From Flavobacterium rakeshii (GTDB lineage: Bacteria; Bacteroidota; Bacteroidia; Flavobacteriales; Flavobacteriaceae): 64,000 bases of DNA. The notes beneath the pieces were generated by a model. It was not told the DNA's origin. It saw nothing but the letters and a program-made list of their open reading frames with translations, and did not search any database. Position 1 is the first letter of the stretch, and each line of letters opens with the position of its first letter. Below, piece by piece: positions 6,836 through 14,521 of the stretch. Location of the stretch: the NCBI RefSeq assembly GCF_009741375.1, contig NZ_WOWP01000024.1:186001-250000 (forward strand), given 5' to 3'. The position numbers were made by a program, and so were the translations under genes.

Positions 6836-8821
6836 ATGAAAAAGCTATTACTATTTTTCTTGTGCCTTATACCGTTATTATCGGTTGCACAGGCCCCCTC
6901 TATTGAAGGTGATACCATGCTTTGTCCTTACACTAACGGCACAGCCACAATTACCAACGACACTGAGTATGACACCTATCAGTGGTATTACAAGTACTGG
7001 TTTCTTAACGACGATTATGTTGCCATAGATGGCGCTACACAGGCATCATTTACTTACGACTGGTATACTTACGATCAGTCATTATTTAAAGTTGTAGTTA
7101 CTCTTGACGGACAGACTTATGAATCTAACACCATACAAATTGACAGCTATGCATGGACCGGGCTTATTATCTCTACACAAACCAGTGACGATGTAACGTT
7201 TAACCCAGACAATCAGGCTTACTATATTTGTGATGAGAGCACCATTACAAGCTCTACTCAATCACCATATACTGTTGTACAATGGTATAAAAATGATGTA
7301 GCCATTGAAGGCGCTACAAATACGAGTTATACAATAACAGAAGCAGGAACTTACCATGTTGTCGCAGCTCCCGAATTTTGTCCTAACAGTGCTAGTACGT
7401 CACTACCTATAGTAGTAATGGATAATCCTGAATGTACTACAGTTGATCCGACTCCTGTTATTGCCGGTGACACTATGCTTTGTCCTTACACAGATGGTAC
7501 AGCTACAGTTACCAACAATATAGAATATGACACATACCAGTGGTATTACAAATTTTGGTTTACTGATGATGAGTTTGTTGCCATAGATGGCGCTAATGAA
7601 GCATCATTTACTTACGACTGGTATACTTACGATCAGTCATTATTCAAAGTTTTAGTAACTCTTGATGGAGAGACTTATGAGTCTAACACCATACAAATTG
7701 ACAGTTACAACTGGGCGGGACTTCTTGTTTCTACACAAACCAGTGACGATGTAACTTTTAACCCGGATAATCAGGCTTACTATATTTGTAATGAGAGTAC
7801 TATAACAAGTGCTGTACAATCTCCTTACACTGTTGTACAATGGTATAAAAATGATGTAGCAATTGAAGGTGCTACAGACATAAGCTATACAATAACAGAA
7901 GCAGGAACATACTATGTTGTTGCAGCCCCTGATTTTTGCCCTAACAGCACAAGTACTTCATTACCTATAGTAGTAATGGATAATCCTGAATGTATTACGG
8001 CTGACCCAACTCCGGTTATTGCAGGCGACACTATGCTTTGTCCTTACACAGATGGCACAGCCATGATTACTAACGATATGGAGTATGATACTTACCAGTG
8101 GTATTACAAATACTGGTTTACTGACGATGAGTTTATTGCTATAGATGGCGCTACTGAAGCATCTTTCACTTACGATTGGTATACTTACGATCAATCATTA
8201 TTTAAAGTTGTCGTTACTCTTGACGGAGAAACTTATGAATCTAACACCATACAGATTGACAGCTACAACTGGGCGGGTATTTCTTTTGGAATGACTTTTA
8301 GTGATGATGTGGTTCCGAATGACGAAAATTTCACCTGGATGATTTGCGACGAATCTACAATTACATGCGAGCTAAACAGTCCTTATGACAGTAGTATACA
8401 ATGGTACAAAGACGGTGTAGCGATTGAAGGTGCTAACGATGCTACCTATGTAATTACAGAACCGGGAAGTTATTATGTTGAAGCAGCTCCAGAATATTGC
8501 TCTAATTCGATTTCAGACACATCAGAAACTCCTGTAGTAGTTACAATGAACCCTGATTGCTCGCTTGGTATTAACGACCCAATAGCCAATAACCAGGTTA
8601 CACTTTACCCAAACCCTACATCAAATATTCTTAATATAACACTTCCGGATAACAATACAGTTACTGATTACTGGATTTTAGACGTTACCGGAAAAACACT
8701 TTTAAAAGGTGCGTTCCCTAACAGCAATAGCATTGATGTTAGCTCACTTTCTAACGGGACTTATATTTTAAAACTTACGGGAGGAAACAGCCAAACAGCC
8801 CATATGTTCATTAGGAAATAA
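6836..8821 (+). CDS. Secreted T9SS type A sorting-domain protein with three ~186-residue tandem units
   Basis: 661 residues: a signal peptide (about 1-19), three consecutive units starting at about 23, 209 and 395, and a type A sorting domain from about 585 (VTLYPNPTSNILNITLP ... MFIRK). Each unit holds two Ig-like halves. The first has DTMLCPYT, the second an ICDEST...QWYKNDVAIEGA...TEAGTYYVVAAP pattern, with paired cysteines in both. Units 1 and 2 are nearly identical; unit 3 diverges in its second half. The nearby protein at 5119-6003 carries a single unit. It is probably an elongated cell-surface or secreted protein delivered by T9SS; the ligand is unknown. A strong terminator follows. 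Confidence 0.9.
   Translation: MKKLLLFFLCLIPLLSVAQAPSIEGDTMLCPYTNGTATITNDTEYDTYQWYYKYWFLNDDYVAIDGATQASFTYDWYTYDQSLFKVVVTLDGQTYESNTIQIDSYAWTGLIISTQTSDDVTFNPDNQAYYICDESTITSSTQSPYTVVQWYKNDVAIEGATNTSYTITEAGTYHVVAAPEFCPNSASTSLPIVVMDNPECTTVDPTPVIAGDTMLCPYTDGTATVTNNIEYDTYQWYYKFWFTDDEFVAIDGANEASFTYDWYTYDQSLFKVLVTLDGETYESNTIQIDSYNWAGLLVSTQTSDDVTFNPDNQAYYICNESTITSAVQSPYTVVQWYKNDVAIEGATDISYTITEAGTYYVVAAPDFCPNSTSTSLPIVVMDNPECITADPTPVIAGDTMLCPYTDGTAMITNDMEYDTYQWYYKYWFTDDEFIAIDGATEASFTYDWYTYDQSLFKVVVTLDGETYESNTIQIDSYNWAGISFGMTFSDDVVPNDENFTWMICDESTITCELNSPYDSSIQWYKDGVAIEGANDATYVITEPGSYYVEAAPEYCSNSISDTSETPVVVTMNPDCSLGINDPIANNQVTLYPNPTSNILNITLPDNNTVTDYWILDVTGKTLLKGAFPNSNSIDVSSLSNGTYILKLTGGNSQTAHMFIRK
6902..8575 (+). 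repeat. Three in-frame tandem repeats, period 558 bp
   Basis: The landmark ATGCTTTGTCCTTACAC occurs at 6917, 7475 and 8033, exactly 558 bp (186 codons) apart. Many differences between copies are in third codon positions, and the first half of the unit is the best conserved. Unit limits are set at the Ile of IEGDT or IAGDT: 6902, 7460 and 8018. Confidence 0.93.
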
Positions 8822-8845
8822 GCCATATCTCCTAATTTTGTGCAC

Positions 8846-8884
8846 TAAAGGCAAAACGTAATGTTTTGCCTTTAGTTTTTTTAT
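8846..8884 (+). terminator. Strong intrinsic terminator
   Basis: A 14-bp perfect stem (8846-8859 with 8865-8878) around a 5-nt loop, followed by TTTTTTT. It ends the 6836-8821 gene. Confidence 0.9.
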
Positions 8885-8929
8885 ACAGGTGTATTTTTTG
8901 TAATTTCCCGCCACTAAGTAGGCAACACA

Positions 8930-9493
8930 TTGAACACTGATTTTTACCTTAAAATAGAGAAAAGCACTGCTCACCGCCCGATAAGGGATGAACTAAGCGG
9001 AATGGTACTTAACGACAGAAGCCTGTTGCCGCAACTCATGGCAACAGCCCTTAACACATCAGATAAAAACCATCATAAAGCCTGTTGGATAAGCGAACTG
9101 GTTTTTGAAAATAAAATTAAGTGGTTAAAAGAATACCTGAATGAATTCTGTAATAGCCTGACAAACTTTACAAGTGACAGCGCTATACGCTCCATATCAA
9201 AGATATGTTTGTTTGCTGTACAGGAGCACCAAAAAAGCGAATTGGGTTTCCTAAACGGAAAACACATTAGCCAGATAACCGAATCGTGTTTTGACTGGCT
9301 TATTAACCCTGTAGGCAAAGTAGCCAATAAAGCCTATGCCATGCGAACCCTTTTCCTTATAGGAAAGAAAGAAGACTGGATATACCCCGAACTGAAGCAT
9401 ATACTCCCACAGGGATTCCCACTACATACTGCAGCCTATAAAGCTGCAGCAAAAGATATTTTGAAACAGATTGAAAAAGCTAAAAAGAAATAG
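8930..9493 (+). CDS. Hypothetical helical-repeat (HEAT-like) protein
   Basis: 187 residues, soluble, with no signal peptide. The sequence is a series of short amphipathic helices (for example SLLPQLMATALNT, KACWISELVFENKIKWLKEYLNEFC, ISKICLFAVQEHQ) and ends in a Lys-rich tail. This resembles small HEAT/ARM-type proteins of Flavobacteriia that are sometimes labelled as adenylosuccinate lyase by transferred annotation; none of the lyase motifs is present here. The start is TTG 8930; the next in-frame Met would remove 24 residues of the first helix pair. It converges on the MFS gene with only 6 nt between the stops. Function unknown. Confidence 0.6.
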   Translation: MNTDFYLKIEKSTAHRPIRDELSGMVLNDRSLLPQLMATALNTSDKNHHKACWISELVFENKIKWLKEYLNEFCNSLTNFTSDSAIRSISKICLFAVQEHQKSELGFLNGKHISQITESCFDWLINPVGKVANKAYAMRTLFLIGKKEDWIYPELKHILPQGFPLHTAAYKAAAKDILKQIEKAKKK

Positions 9494-9499
9494 ACTTCG

Positions 9500-10780
9500 C
9501 TACTCCGTTTTTTCTTCCTCATGGAAACCGAACCTCCGCAGTTGTGGTGCTGAGAAAAAGGTAACAGCTACTACGCCCAGCGTGAGGCATCCGCCTACAA
9601 CCACAGCCCTAACCGTTCCCAGCCAGTGTGCCATAACGCCGCTTTCAAAATCCCCTAACTCGTTAGAAGAACTAACAAACATGGTATTTACCGATGCTAC
9701 CCTTCCCCGCATATGATCGGGGGTTACAAGCTGTAATATAGTACTGCGTATTACCACACTCACCGCATCAAACATACCTGAGAACATCAGCATAAAAAAC
9801 GACAGGTAAAAGTTTTTTGAAATACCGAAAATGATTATCGAAATGGCAAATCCGCCTACGGCAACAAACAGTTTTTTACCTGGATTGGTACGCAACGGTA
9901 AAAATGCCAGTATACCCAGTGTGATTAATGCCCCTATACCGGGAGCTGCCCGCAATATACCGTAACCCACCTCATCTACCATTAGTATTTCCTTTTGATA
10001 AACCGGCAACAGCGCTACCGCACCACCAAATAAAACCGAGAACATATCCAGCAATTGCGCCCCTAAAAGTTCGGGAGTTTTAACCACAAAGCGAATACCC
10101 TGTGTAAGGCTTTGCAATATGGGTTCGCGTTCTTTTTTAAGTATCGGTTTAACCCCAATACTCAACATTGGGATAAGCAGTAACAACTCTATAAATACTA
10201 CTGCTGCCATACCCATAGTAATGCCGTTAAAAGCAATAAGTATCCCTGCGGCAAGAGGTCCTAATACCGATCCGGTTTGCCATGCCATACTACTCCAGCT
10301 TGTTGCATTGGCATAATTTTTACGTGGCACCACAAGTCCGAAAAGTGAAAACACCGAAGGCCCCATAAAAGAGCGGATTGCCCCGCCACAAAAAACAAGT
10401 GCATACACACTATACAAAGTGTACTGAATACCCAGTCGCTCCAAAGCATAGGGAGTGGTTAGCACAAACAGGCTTAACCCTAGCAGTATATAGGCTGAAA
10501 GGCACAACAGTACCATTTTCCTTTTTTCATTAAGGTCAACAAAATGCCCTGCAAAAAAAGAAAATGTGATTGCGGGTATAACTTCTGATAATCCTACCCC
10601 ACCTAATGCAAGTTTATTTGAGGTAAGATGATATATCCAATAAAAGATAATGGTAATTTGCATGTTCAGGGCAAAAATGAGCCCGAAACGGATGCATAAA
10701 AACGAACGGAATTCTTTTATTTTAAGTACTGGATTTTTCTTAAAGAAACCGGATTCGTTACCGGTACTGTTATTTTCCAT
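9500..10780 (-). CDS. MFS transporter (MFS_3/EntS-like exporter)
   Basis: 426 residues with about 12 hydrophobic segments. Motif A-like loops are GHFVDLNEKRKMV (after TM2) and TPDHMRGRVASVNTMF (after TM8); the latter, followed by NELGDFESG, is typical of the MFS_3 group that includes the enterobactin exporter EntS and many drug exporters. The substrate cannot be read from the sequence. It is an inner membrane proton-linked exporter by family. It is monocistronic, with its own promoter box at 10807-10814, and is convergent with the gene ending at 9493. Confidence 0.85.
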   Translation of the reverse strand: MENNSTGNESGFFKKNPVLKIKEFRSFLCIRFGLIFALNMQITIIFYWIYHLTSNKLALGGVGLSEVIPAITFSFFAGHFVDLNEKRKMVLLCLSAYILLGLSLFVLTTPYALERLGIQYTLYSVYALVFCGGAIRSFMGPSVFSLFGLVVPRKNYANATSWSSMAWQTGSVLGPLAAGILIAFNGITMGMAAVVFIELLLLIPMLSIGVKPILKKEREPILQSLTQGIRFVVKTPELLGAQLLDMFSVLFGGAVALLPVYQKEILMVDEVGYGILRAAPGIGALITLGILAFLPLRTNPGKKLFVAVGGFAISIIIFGISKNFYLSFFMLMFSGMFDAVSVVIRSTILQLVTPDHMRGRVASVNTMFVSSSNELGDFESGVMAHWLGTVRAVVVGGCLTLGVVAVTFFSAPQLRRFGFHEEEKTE

Positions 10781-10806
10781 AAAAAGTTGAGATGCGTAAT
10801 TCTATG

Positions 10807-10814
10807 CAAATATA
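10807..10814 (-). promoter_or_regulatory. -7 promoter box for the MFS gene
   Basis: TATATTTG on the minus strand (TAnnTTTG), with its 3' end 27 nt upstream of the ATG at 10780. Confidence 0.65.
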
Positions 10815-10851
10815 CGACAGCATATTATGCGATTAACAACTACCCAATTAT

Positions 10852-12315
10852 TTAACCTCCGCTTTTTAACCTGTCCAGTAAGGTTTTAAGATTTACCGAT
10901 GCAAACCCCGAACTATGATCCGAATGTCCGTATGGGATAATAAGTTCGCCATTATGTATTATCGATCCGCAGGAATACACCACGTTTGGCACATAGCCTT
11001 CACGCTCATCGGGGTTAGGCATAATAAGGGGATCTTTTAACCTGCCTATCTCTTTTGACGGATCATCTATATCCAGTAATGAAGCTCCAATAGTATAACG
11101 ACGCATAGGACCTACTGCATGGGTAATAACGAGCCATCCGCATTCGGTTTCAATAGGTGAACCGCAATTCCCCATCTGTACAAATTCCCACGAATACTCC
11201 GGCCCCTGTATCTTAACAGGGTCTTCCCATTCATTTATATTATCGGAATACATTAGGTAATTATTCCAACCGTCAATACGCGACAGCATAACATACTTCC
11301 CGTTTATCTTCCTGGGGAACAGTGCCAGGTTTTTATTACGCGCCCCGCTACCATGCAACGGACTGGTCCTGAATTCATAAAAATCGGTTGTTTTTAAAAG
11401 TTTAGGCATAATATGCACACCGTCATAAGCCGTATAGGTAGCGTAGTAAATGGTACGTCCGTTATCATCAGTAAACTTTACAAAACGGGCATCCTCAATC
11501 CCTTTACTTTCAAAATCAGAAATAGGAAAAATAACCCTGTCACTAATATCAGTATCCTTAGAGAAGGTTATACGCCTGTAACTGTCACTAAGCGCCAGTA
11601 TCATTTTATACTGGGCAATCTCTTTTGGGTCGCTGGTTTTATCCCGGGCTTCATACACCAGTCCCTTTAACTGATTGTAATCAAAACGATCTTCCAGCTT
11701 ATCGGCAACTACCTGTATAAAAAACTCACTAATATCAGCCTCTATCGCCTTTCTTAAAAACTGTCTTTTATGGTACACAAGGTTATGTATCTTTTCGGCC
11801 TCATCAATATATTTCCCTGCTCGTATCACGGTGATGGAACCATCAGTATCTATAATCGCCCTCCTGAAAACCACCGATGAAACATGCCCCTCACCCACAG
11901 CCCTAAAACTGATAATAACACGAAGCTGACCTTCTTCAAGATTAGTCTGATCGGGGTCGGGTACGATAGACGGATTAAAAAATGCCGCCGACTCAATAGA
12001 ATACTCATGTGTAAAATAAGAACCTATAAGCAGTTTACAGTCTTCATCAAGCTCGTTGAAATTAGCCCCTGCCAGTTCTATATAGTGCCTAACGCGTTCG
12101 CAGTGACGCATCAGTTTTTGGGTAATACTCCTGTGCCTTTTGGAAAAATCCTGAAGTAAAGGTGAAATAATAGCAAATACCTCATCCTTCTCTAAAGCCA
12201 GTATTCTTTTAATAAGTGCTACAGCCCTCTCTTCGCCGTTAAAAAAAAAGCGTGCTATTACGCGTCTTGTATCCGGAAGTACTTTTTCAGGTTTTCTGTC
12301 AATTTTCAGTCTCAT
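10852..12315 (-). CDS. Glycoside hydrolase family 130 protein (mannoside phosphorylase/mannosidase)
   Basis: 487 residues, cytoplasmic (no signal peptide). The C-terminal ~310 residues have the five-bladed GH130 propeller pattern: IEDARFVKFTDDNGRTIYYATYTAYDG, a GARNKNLALFPRKI segment, LSRIDGWNNYLMYS, GNCGSPIETECGWLVITHAVG and REGYVPNVVYSCGSI. GH130 enzymes are inverting phosphorylases on beta-mannosides or, in some subgroups, beta-1,2-mannosidases. The N-terminal ~170 residues are an alpha-helical extension missing from the shortest family members. The subgroup, and so the substrate, was not determined. The start is ATG 12315. No adjacent glycan gene defines a pathway. Confidence 0.88.
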   Translation of the reverse strand: MRLKIDRKPEKVLPDTRRVIARFFFNGEERAVALIKRILALEKDEVFAIISPLLQDFSKRHRSITQKLMRHCERVRHYIELAGANFNELDEDCKLLIGSYFTHEYSIESAAFFNPSIVPDPDQTNLEEGQLRVIISFRAVGEGHVSSVVFRRAIIDTDGSITVIRAGKYIDEAEKIHNLVYHKRQFLRKAIEADISEFFIQVVADKLEDRFDYNQLKGLVYEARDKTSDPKEIAQYKMILALSDSYRRITFSKDTDISDRVIFPISDFESKGIEDARFVKFTDDNGRTIYYATYTAYDGVHIMPKLLKTTDFYEFRTSPLHGSGARNKNLALFPRKINGKYVMLSRIDGWNNYLMYSDNINEWEDPVKIQGPEYSWEFVQMGNCGSPIETECGWLVITHAVGPMRRYTIGASLLDIDDPSKEIGRLKDPLIMPNPDEREGYVPNVVYSCGSIIHNGELIIPYGHSDHSSGFASVNLKTLLDRLKSGG

Positions 12316-12481
12316 AAATCAAATTTTTTCTGGGAAAGCAAATTCTAAATTACGAATATTATTTTGATGATACTGAGGACTATTTGCTAAAATTAACCAA
12401 AAAAACACCCGAAAACCCTTATCATAAAAGCCTCCTTATATAAAAGTGTTTTTTGGTTACTAATAATTTTAACGCTTTAAG

Positions 12482-12489
12482 TATCTTTG
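12482..12489 (+). promoter_or_regulatory. -7 promoter box for purK-purE
   Basis: TATCTTTG (TAnnTTTG), with its 3' end 24 nt before the purK ATG. No -33 TTTG was found at the usual 17-20 nt spacing. Confidence 0.65.
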
Positions 12490-12513
12490 CACAGCAAAAA
12501 AGAAACACGATAA

Positions 12514-13668
12514 ATGAATTATTTTTCTTCTGATTTTAAATTAGGGATTTTAGGCGGAGGCCAGCTGGGTAAAATGATGCTTAACGACACAAGGAAGTTT
12601 GACATACAAACGTATGTACTTGACCCAAGTGACGAGGCTCCGTGCAAAATAGGAAGCAACAAATTCTTTAAGGGCGACCTTATGGATTTTGAAACCGTAT
12701 ACAACTTTGGAAAACAGGTAGACGTGCTTACTTTTGAGATTGAGCATGTAAACGTAGCCGCGCTGGAAAAACTGGAAAGCGAAGGCATTAAGGTTTACCC
12801 TTCTCCAAAAACTCTAAAACAGATACAGAATAAAGGCACACAAAAAGACTTTTATACCGCTAACAGGATACCCACTGCAGATTATAAAAGATTTGAAAGC
12901 CTTACCGACCTTAAAACAGCGGTAGAAAATAACGAAATAACACTTCCGTTTGTATGGAAAAGTACCGAAGGGGGTTATGACGGAAACGGCGTAAAAGTAA
13001 TCCGTACCTTGGAAAGCTTTGAAGGCGTTGCCAATGTACAATGTATTGCCGAGACTATGATTCCGTTTAAAAATGAACTGGCAGTTATAGTTTCCCGCAA
13101 CCCTGACGGACAGATAAAAACATACCCTGTGGTTGAAATGGAGTTCCACCCGGAAGCCAATCAGGTAGAGTATGTTATTTGCCCTGCACGTATTGATAAT
13201 GCTGTAGCAGAAAAAGCAAGAGCAGTTGCCTTAAAGGTATCTGAATCGTTTAACCATGTTGGGCTTCTTGCCGTGGAAATGTTCCAAACGGAAGACGACC
13301 AGATCCTTGTAAACGAGGTAGCACCAAGACCACACAACAGCGGACACTACTCTATCGAGGCAAGCTACACATCTCAGTTTGAGCAACATCTGCGCGCTAT
13401 ATTAAACCTGCCTTTAGGCAACACCGACAGTAAAGTTGCCGGAATTATGGTTAACCTGGTAGGAGCCGAAGGACATTCAGGTAACGTTTTATACCAAAAC
13501 ATTGAGACCATTTTAGATAAAGATGGTGTTACACCACACATTTACGGTAAAAAGCAAACAAGACCTTTCAGGAAAATGGGACACGTTACCATTGTAAATG
13601 AAGACATCGCCGTTGCCAGAAAAATTGCCGAAGAAGTTAAAAACACAATTAAAGTAATAAGCCAGTAA
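12514..13668 (+). CDS. purK: 5-(carboxyamino)imidazole ribonucleotide synthase
   Basis: 384 residues, an ATP-grasp enzyme. The N-terminal GILGGGQLGKMM (about 11-22) is the PurK signature. VWKSTEGGYDGNGVKVI covers the ATP-grasp lid region, and NEVAPRPHNSGHYSIEA near residue 270 gives the metal/phosphate-binding and substrate residues. It converts AIR + ATP + bicarbonate to N5-CAIR in de novo purine synthesis. It is followed 19 nt later by purE, the next enzyme, in one transcript. Confidence 0.97.
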   Translation: MNYFSSDFKLGILGGGQLGKMMLNDTRKFDIQTYVLDPSDEAPCKIGSNKFFKGDLMDFETVYNFGKQVDVLTFEIEHVNVAALEKLESEGIKVYPSPKTLKQIQNKGTQKDFYTANRIPTADYKRFESLTDLKTAVENNEITLPFVWKSTEGGYDGNGVKVIRTLESFEGVANVQCIAETMIPFKNELAVIVSRNPDGQIKTYPVVEMEFHPEANQVEYVICPARIDNAVAEKARAVALKVSESFNHVGLLAVEMFQTEDDQILVNEVAPRPHNSGHYSIEASYTSQFEQHLRAILNLPLGNTDSKVAGIMVNLVGAEGHSGNVLYQNIETILDKDGVTPHIYGKKQTRPFRKMGHVTIVNEDIAVARKIAEEVKNTIKVISQ

Positions 13669-13687
13669 GGCCTAAACAATATAATAC

Positions 13688-14170
13688 ATGAAAGTAGCAG
13701 TAGTAATGGGCAGCATATCGGACATGCCGGTAATGCAGGACGCCATAGATATTTTAAAGGAGTTTGGTATAGAGACACACGTAGATATTGTTTCGGCACA
13801 CCGTACCCCTGAAAAACTGGTAGATTTCAGTTCTAACGCACACAACAACGGGATATCTGTAATTATTGCAGGTGCCGGTGGTGCAGCACACTTACCGGGA
13901 ATGGTAGCCTCTATGTCTCCGCTTCCTGTAATTGGTGTACCTGTAAAATCAAGTAACTCTATTGACGGTTGGGACAGTGTACTTTCTATACTGCAAATGC
14001 CGGGAGGAGTTCCGGTTGCGACAGTAGCCCTTAACGGTGCTAAAAACGCAGGTATACTTGCAGCACAAATTGTAGGCAGCCACGACAAAGCTGTTTTAGA
14101 TAAGATTATCGCTTACAAATTAAAACTGAAGGAAGCTGTACTTAAAGCTGCCGAAGGTTTACAAAAATAA
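13688..14170 (+). CDS. purE: N5-carboxyaminoimidazole ribonucleotide mutase
   Basis: 160 residues, class I PurE length. Seen: GSISDMPV (8-15), SAHRTPE (about 38-44, with the active-site His) and AGAGGAAHLPGMVAS (about 62-76). It converts N5-CAIR, the PurK product, to CAIR. The presence of purK and the SAHRTPE-type active site indicate the bacterial mutase rather than the AIR carboxylase. Confidence 0.97.
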   Translation: MKVAVVMGSISDMPVMQDAIDILKEFGIETHVDIVSAHRTPEKLVDFSSNAHNNGISVIIAGAGGAAHLPGMVASMSPLPVIGVPVKSSNSIDGWDSVLSILQMPGGVPVATVALNGAKNAGILAAQIVGSHDKAVLDKIIAYKLKLKEAVLKAAEGLQK

Positions 14171-14177
14171 CAAAACT

Positions 14178-14402
14178 ATGAAGGCAAGAATCTTAATATT
14201 TATAGCGACAACAGCAATATTTATTAGCTGTAAAAGCTCTCAGCAAAAAACTGAGACTAATGATAGCGTTAGCTACGAATCTATATTGAATGAAAAGGAA
14301 GAAACAAACGAACCTGTTGAACCTAAATATGAAAGTCCAAAAAACAAATCACTTGATTCGATAAAAGCAAAAATGTCTACGAATTTGCCTAAAAAAGAAT
14401 AA
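14178..14402 (+). CDS. Small lipoprotein, function unknown
   Basis: 74 residues. MKARILIFIATTAIFISCKSS is a lipoprotein signal with Cys near residue 18. The mature part is short, very polar and rich in Glu, Lys and Ser, so it is probably disordered. It lies 7 nt after purE and just before a terminator, so it is co-transcribed with purKE. No link to purine synthesis is evident. Confidence 0.6.
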   Translation: MKARILIFIATTAIFISCKSSQQKTETNDSVSYESILNEKEETNEPVEPKYESPKNKSLDSIKAKMSTNLPKKE

Positions 14403-14430
14403 AAAAGCTGCCAATTGGGCAGCTTTTTTT
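14403..14430 (+). terminator. Terminator of the purKE-lipoprotein operon
   Basis: GCTGCC (14407-14412) pairs with GGCAGC (14418-14423), extended by flanking A and T runs, and is followed by TTTTTTT. It begins directly at the stop codon of the lipoprotein gene. Confidence 0.88.
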
Positions 14431-14458
14431 ATGGCTTTTACGCATCGGGTAAAAAGCA

Positions 14459-14466
14459 TACCTTTG
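14459..14466 (+). promoter_or_regulatory. -7 promoter box for the M3 peptidase gene
   Basis: TACCTTTG matches TAnnTTTG, 55 nt upstream of the ATG at 14522. Confidence 0.6.
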
Positions 14467-14521
14467 GTATAGTTGTTGACCGTTTCAACACAGTTATGAT
14501 TAAAAAATCTTAAACAAAACT

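Noticed and set aside
6902..8575. The 558-bp tandem repeats as a mobile element or CRISPR-like array
   Set aside because: The units are in-frame, coding, and too long; there are no spacers, inverted ends or transposase.
8930..9493. Adenylosuccinate lyase label for the helical protein
   Set aside because: It has no lyase signature and is less than half the length; only a generic helical-repeat pattern is visible.
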